NCBI GenBank assembly: GCA_032622095.1
Contig: CP136066.1
Location: forward strand, 107,407,319-107,471,318
Direction: 5' to 3'
DNA length: 64,000 nucleotides
From: Siphonodentalium dalli
Taxonomy: Eukaryota > Mollusca > Scaphopoda > Gadilida > Siphonodentaliidae
The translations under genes were made by a program, and so were the position numbers. Shown one piece after another: positions 58,793 through 64,000 of this stretch. Positions within the stretch are counted from its first letter, which is position 1. Each line of letters starts with the position of its first letter. The notes below the pieces were generated by a model. The model was not told where the DNA came from. It saw only the letters and a program-made list of their open reading frames with translations, and made no database searches.

Positions 58793-59280
58793 TTAAAGGT
58801 ACTCAATCCGAACCGAGGGTCCCCATCTCAACAGATTCCAACAGCAACAATTCGATCAGAGGGTCCTATATTACTATTTCTTTGGCTTTGTGGGTAAAAT
58901 ATATTGATTCGAGTCGAGGAACCCATCAAACAAAGCTCAGAGTTATTAGATATTGATTTTTGAAATTTGATATTTACTCGAGATGAGTACTAATAATTGA
59001 CTTCAAATGTCGTAATCTGCTCTAGATGTGTACACCAAAACATGTTTCAAACAGACAAGGATGGATAACTCTAAAATCAAGTGGTAATAATAACGCAATT
59101 TTGACTGAGTTCTGGGCCAGAAAGTATTCCCGATAATGAAAAATAATAGATTTCTAAAATCGATATCTAACAAATCTGAGCTTTGATGGGTGACTTCCTC
59201 GACTCGAATCAAATATTTTTGACCCCCGAAGCCATTGAAATAGTAATTGAGAGGAGTTTTATCGGATTGAGTACCTTTAA
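58793..59280 (-). mobile_element. T-family TTAA element, copy f (inverted relative to copy e)
   Basis: TTAAAGGTACTCAATCCGAA to CGGATTGAGTACCTTTAA. Much of it is the reverse complement of copy e, for example GACAAGGATGGATAACTCTA here against TAGAGTTATCCATCCTTGTC there. Closely similar, so recent. Confidence 0.88.
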
Positions 59281-59406
59281 CTTTGTCATTGTCATGGAAT
59301 GCCATTGGAATAATATGGATTTAGCCCCGTAGAACGATTATAGGTCTGCGTGGGCGACATGCGTACCATACTATACAAAACAGTAACCCACGTAGTGCTA
59401 TCGCCA

Positions 59407-59524
59407 AGGTCCCAGTTAGCCAAGGTCCCAGTTAGCCAGAAGGTCCCAGTTAGCCAAGGTCCCAGTTAGCCTGACTTGAGGTCCCAGTTAGCCAAGGTCC
59501 CAGTTAGCCAAGGTCCCAGTTAGC
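59407..59524. repeat. Short direct-repeat array GGTCCCAGTTAGC, seven copies
   Basis: Seven exact copies of GGTCCCAGTTAGC, mostly at 16-bp spacing (CAA between), twice with longer spacers (CAGAA, CTGACTTGA). No neighbouring relatives. Function unknown. Confidence 0.9.
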
Positions 59525-60154
59525 TGGATACCGCTACACAATACGCATGGATCTGGAAGTCACCGGGTTTTAACACTGGATTTTACAACAATATCACGCT
59601 CAAAATTATGTTGCATGGGGTTAGATTTGGTGTTTAAGCAGGTTTATGCATAGTTTGTTTCGGAGAATAAAGTACCTTACCTATATTAATTAATATAATT
59701 GAAGCAGATTGGGATATAATTGTGCACGCCATTTATTTTTATAATAATGGTCAAGACTAAATGGTATGGTAGGATGGCACATATATTTAGTCAATTTTTG
59801 TTACTTGTGAAAAAGATAGTGGAACATGATTGGAAACAAGAGTGAACAAGGAATAAATTTGGGATGGAATTTCCCAAAAAAAAAAAAAAAAGCATTTAAA
59901 AGTGTCAAATATGTGATAAGGGGGTGGGTGGTTCCCGAATTTTGCCGAGGAAAAACAAAAGTTTTAAGTAGGGGGTGGTGGGCAAATTTCTTGAGGTCGG
60001 AAAATATTTTTTTTAGCCTCATGACTGCAAATATTTTCCAGACCCATCCCTGACCTGACAGGAACATTGTATATGGACACCTGACCCCCCAAATATTGCA
60101 AAATTTAGTTGTTTCATGAAAATTGTCAATCTATATCTGAAAATAAATTAATAG

Positions 60155-60500
60155 TTAAAGGTCCACCGATTATTGTTTATATATATTTTGTGCCTTGATA
60201 TACGGTTTTAATAACAATCCATATATGGCATGAAATATGATTAAAATACTGTAATTCATCACCATTTAGAACGTCTGTGTCTCGGATGGTGACCACAGGG
60301 TAATAGAAAATAGCTGAAATCATAGAAACATTTCTCCCATTTCGCTCCCAGAATGCAACATAATTCAAACTAAGATATAGAGTTATTCCCATTCTATTGA
60401 AAATAATACACATGTCAGAAAAGTCCAGATGAAACTTAAGCACAGAACACACGTCGGTACATCAACAAAAACAACATGTTCACAGTTTATTACTCCGAAT
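60155..60500. repeat. Dispersed repeat N, copy 2 (inverted)
   Basis: Reverse-orientation relative of 22,260-22,640; begins TTAAAGGTCCACCGATTATT and ends AACATGTTCACAGTTTATTA. A TTAA start suggests a transposon, but the right terminus is unclear. Confidence 0.65.
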
Positions 60501-61035
60501 AAGTTGATAATACAATGTTTTTTTTTTTAGCTTCCTCTTTCAAATGGTATATACAATATGACATTTATAAATGTCCCTGGCCAAAAGCTAATAAAGGAAT
60601 GTCACGGAACCGGTGCGAAAATATTTAGGATGCACCATCATACAAGTATATATTCGGCTTCGGTATTAGTATTTAGTCGAGGAATTCCCATTTACATAAA
60701 ACATCTGAGTTGACGAAACCACCATGCAATGAATACCCTCGGGTACGAAATAGTTGTGGGACGTTGTGGTACGAATAGTCGGAATAAGTTGACTCAAGTT
60801 TTGATGACGTTTTATACAACTGCATTTGTAAACGGAAAGAAATCTGTGCACATTGTTACTTGTTTTGCTTTTAATTAAAGAATAACGCGATCAGTATGAT
60901 ATGCCAGGAGTTTTTATAATACAGAGATAGTATTCGGAGAAAATAAATCAGTACAGGTGAAGTAATGACTAACTCAAAACTTGTAAAACTGAAACTTCAA
61001 AGGCATTTATTTCCTTATTCAAGTTATTGCAATTT

Positions 61036-61857
61036 ATTATGCCCCCGATCTCCGATGGAGATTTGGGGGTATATAGTGGAGCCCTCCGTCCGTCCGTCCA
61101 TCCGTCCTTCCTTCCTTCCTTCCTTCCTTCCTTCCTTCCTTCCTCCCTTCCTTCCGTCCGTCCGTCCGTCCGTCCGTCCTTCCGTCCGTCCGTACGAACG
61201 TTTCAACTCATAACTTTGGTTTCGCTAACTCAATTCAGTTGATCTTTGGTATGCTAATAGACCAGCCGGGGGGTGACAATATTTCCCCATAACTGCGGTT
61301 TCGTCCGTCCATTTTTCCAGAGTTACGCCCCTTTTTGGACTTAGAAAATTGTCGACTTGTACGAACGTTTCAACTCATAACTTTGGTTTCGCTAACTCAA
61401 TTCAGTTGATCTTTGGTATGCTAATAGACCAGCCGGGGGGACAAGATTTCCCCATAACTGCGGTTTCGTCCGCCCATTTTTTCCAGAGTTACGCCCCTTT
61501 TTGGACTTAGAAAATTGTCCGTACAAACGTTTCAACTCATAACTTCGGTTTCTCTAATTCAATTCAGTTGATATTTGGTATGCCAATAGACCAGCCGGGG
61601 GGACAAGATTTCCCCATAGCTGTGGTTTCGTCCGCCCATTTTTTCCAGAGTTACACCCCTTTTTGGACTTAGAAAATTCAGGTTTTCTGCTACTTTTTTT
61701 GGTTTCCAGATGATAACTTGATTTTGGATTGTTTACTCATGAATAACATAACTTTACAAAGTGCTATTTAATAAGCAATTGCACAAAAATAAGAAAAATC
61801 CTCTCTGATTGTACAGTCGGGGGCGTTACCTCCGCCCAGCGGTGCACTTGTTAATTT
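61036..61857. repeat. Dispersed element with TCCG/TTCC tract and ~165-bp tandem units
   Basis: Head TATGCCCCCGATCTCCGATG and GATTTGGGGGTATATAGTGG, then a TCCG/TTCC microsatellite (61,082-61,192), then three units starting at 61,193, 61,360 and about 61,522 (ACGAACGTTTCAACTCATAA, CAATTCAGTTGATCTTTGGT, CCAGAGTTACGCCCCTTTTT), then a tail with CAGTCGGGGGCGTTACC. GCCCCCGA at the head mirrors TCGGGGGC at the tail. Confidence 0.78.
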
Positions 61858-62020
61858 TATAATGTCATTATTAGTAACAATTTAGTGAGGTCTGGGAAAT
61901 CCGAAATGTCAACAGGTCTGGCTCATGTGCAGATCTGACTATATAGTCCAATTTGCACATAATGTTAAACTGATATAGCTTTGGCGATGGATAAAAACAA
62001 TACCCATATAGTTTGACAGG

Positions 62021-62345
62021 GAAGTCGTTGGCCGAGAGGTAGCGTACTGGTCTATCGTGCTAGAACTCGGTTAGATACCAAGTTTGTCAGGCTGAAAAGT
62101 CTCATTCGAGATCACTGAATAAAGATCCGAATGCATAAATGCTGACTTCCCCCCATTACAACACTTGTCCAGGTATGTTATCGTGGGTGCAGTACGCTGT
62201 CCGATCGGGCGCGGACATTAATGGCTGACCCGTGTACACGCCTCGGTGTGTGCACGTTAAAGAACGCTACTGGAGTCACCACAGGGTTATAAAGTTACTC
62301 GGCCGTGGTAGCACCTGGACCTCCACATAATCCTCAGCACATTGA
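62021..62345 (+). mobile_element. tRNA-headed SINE, copy 2
   Basis: GAAGTCGTTGGCCGAGAGGT, a tRNA-Ser/Leu-like 5' half, with the B-box region deleted. The body GGGCGCGGACATTAATGGCT, GTGCACGTTAAAGAACGCTA and CACCACAGGGTTATAAAG is the same as copy 1. Confidence 0.82.
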
Positions 62346-62358
62346 CTCATATGATTGA

Positions 62359-62804
62359 GGCCGATGGGGTCATTGTCACAAGGCTCCGGTCAAATTCGTA
62401 GCCAGCTTTTTAAATCGATCACATTCGTAGCCAGCTTTTCATATTCATTCAAGCCTCAACGAACAAGATTAGGTTAATCTCATTTTTCTGAGTTGATAGA
62501 CGAAAAACAACTTGAACTTTAATGTGAAATTAGTTCATCTAATAACTCGAGGTTTCCTATCAATGTCGTTAGAATGCTCGAATTATTTTCCAATATAAGT
62601 TGATAAACAAAGTCATTTCTGGAGCATGACGTCGACATTTTAGTCACGAACATGATGACGTCATATTTCGCGCCATATAAATCATGGAATTAGAAAAGCT
62701 GGCTACGAATGTAATCGCCGGCGAAAAGCTGGCTACATTTGTGATCGATTTAAAAAGCTGGCTACGAATGTGACAGGAGCCTTGTGACAATTACCCCATC
62801 GGCC
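62359..62804. mobile_element. Element M copy b
   Basis: GGCCGATGGGGTCATTGTCA to TTGTGACAATTACCCCATCG and GCC. Subterminal AAAAGCTGGCTACGAATGTG repeats: two near the left end, three near the right. Uninterrupted, so it shows the intact form of 47,122-48,638. Confidence 0.82.
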
Positions 62805-62809
62805 ACATT

Positions 62810-63630
62810 AAGGGCGATGGAGTATCAAGTAGATAGATAGACAAGATACCGGTACCCGCCTCTAGGCTCTACCACAGGTGCTTGTAACATTTTTTTTATA
62901 TATAATAGTAACACTATAGGTGGGACACTGTGGTGGTGATATTGAGTAGCCATTGTTGATGCGGCCGTGTAGGAGTTAATGTGCACCGATTTTGTTCGGA
63001 TAACTGGCAAAATGTTTGATGACTTATGTTAACAAACAGATTAGTACCGGTATGCAAATTGTGTAACCTTGTGCCCTCTCTTCTTGAATTTGACAATATT
63101 TGGTATTAATCACTGTTTTCAATGAGAAAACATTGGAGATTGATCGGGGATCCATCCGCAATCCATCGCGAGACCCGCAGTGAATTTATTGATGTTCACC
63201 GATTGGCCGTATCCATATTTCATAGCATGCCGTCGTATTTATCAACAAAAGTCAGGTGACATGCGGAAAAAAAATAAAGAAGTATTTTTTTTATTTCAGC
63301 CAATCAGCTGACAGCTACAATTCACTGTGATAATTACGGAAAAAATACTGTCTAGTCACTTATATCAAATCATCTAATATATCAAATACAAACACTTTTT
63401 ATTGGAATAAGGAAATAAGTAACATATGAAGCGGTCATCGCATATTATCCTGAATGTATACGTAAGTTATTGTATATTCAGCTGTTTACCCAGCTGGTTT
63501 ACCTGAATTAAATTGGTGCAGATTAACCCCCACCGGCCAAGGCGCCAAACCAAATTTAAATATGGCCGCCACAGAGGCAGCCCTTGTATTTTTATATTAA
63601 TTAATAAAATATTTGTTACATGTCCCTGTG
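62810..63630. other. No gene recognised
   Basis: AT-rich; short open frames without domains (62,825-63,096 minus). No strong repeat structure noticed. Confidence 0.4.
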
Positions 63631-63654
63631 GGCTCTACCAGGTACAAGGCTTAT

Positions 63655-63755
63655 TTTTGCGGGTCCGTGACTACCCGCCGCTGAGACGACCCGCCCTCTT
63701 CACTCCGAGACAACCCACCCAGGGACAACCCGCCCGGGGACAACCCGCCCGCTTA
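63655..63755. repeat. GC-rich CCCGCC repeat block
   Basis: Imperfect direct repeats of GACAACCCGCCCGGG and GACGACCCGCCC in AT-rich surroundings. The open frame across it (63,513-63,773) reads as low-complexity RQPTQGQPARGQPAR and is not accepted as a protein. Confidence 0.6.
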
Positions 63756-64000
63756 AAATTAATTAGGGGGTAATTAGGAGGTGTGAGGGGATTATATGAG
63801 GTGTTTGTTTAAACTAAAGAAACTGGGTTGTGATTGTTGTTTTTTATTTGATGTAATAATAAATAATATACACATATATATATGTAATATAAACACAACA
63901 ATGTATCAATGATAATACACCATGTATGTTTATTCGAGTTTAATGAACGAAGTTTAAAAACAAAAATTAAAAACAAAGTATAATGAACGGAACGAAGTAT

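Noticed and set aside
59407-59524. CRISPR-like array
   Set aside because: Spacers are 3-9 bp and nearly identical; animal DNA; no cas genes.
61024-61242. PSFLPSFLPS / EGRKEGRKEGR frames
   Set aside because: Translation of a TCCG/TTCC microsatellite.

Overview
This is animal nuclear DNA: AT-rich, intron-bearing, densely packed with MITEs, satellites and retroelement scraps, with no bacterial-style gene packing. Its one recognisable host gene is the 5' half of a FER/FES-type (Fps) non-receptor tyrosine kinase on the minus strand. Nine coding exons (C1-C9) lie between 27,106 and 2,753. Each has AG/GT borders and all reading phases join, giving about 459 residues: F-BAR domain, FX/coiled-coil region and a polar linker. 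The SH2 and kinase exons should lie beyond the left edge. The style of dispersed repeats (tandem-bodied elements ending in GACA/TCCG tracts, a tRNA-headed SINE, many TTAA and TA MITEs) suggests a marine lophotrochozoan, perhaps a mollusc. That placement is an inference.

Layout. 1-2,752: two TTAA-flanked T-family elements and a perfect-hairpin TTAA MITE. 2,753-6,366: exons C9 and C8, with a palindromic hAT-type MITE and a 178-bp tandem element between them. 7,231-10,060: a satellite of about 18 units of ~164 bp with an X-Y-Z trimer higher-order pattern. 11,031-11,174: exon C7. 11,175-19,838: the 8.66-kb intron C6-C7, whose ancestral content appears to be a ~30-bp minisatellite built from copies of exon C6's own 5' splice junction, later split by transposons (a TTAA element with a nested TA element, and a 4-kb inverted-repeat element with a GC-rich interior). 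19,839-27,106: exons C6 to C1, with a MITE lying 28 bp upstream of both the C1 and C2 acceptors.

27.1-64 kb has no host coding exon that I can support. It is a mosaic of five copies of a TTAA MITE (PB1, window-wide), seven palindromic TA MITEs, a 2.5-kb TA element with related termini, hAT-type MITEs with 8-bp target duplications, a Mutator-like MITE with a 9-bp duplication, SINEs, a probable Penelope-like 3' remnant, and a truncated jockey/CR1-type LINE enclosed by two inverted T-family elements. This stretch may be the first intron or upstream flank of the kinase gene; no promoter or 5' UTR exon could be identified.

The strongest unusual signal is the splice-donor minisatellite. Next come the higher-order satellite, the GC-rich 4-kb element, the pairing of the 2.5-kb element with its short palindromic relatives, and a 38-bp perfect palindrome inside a TTGCGCTTAAGCGCAA-rich cluster.
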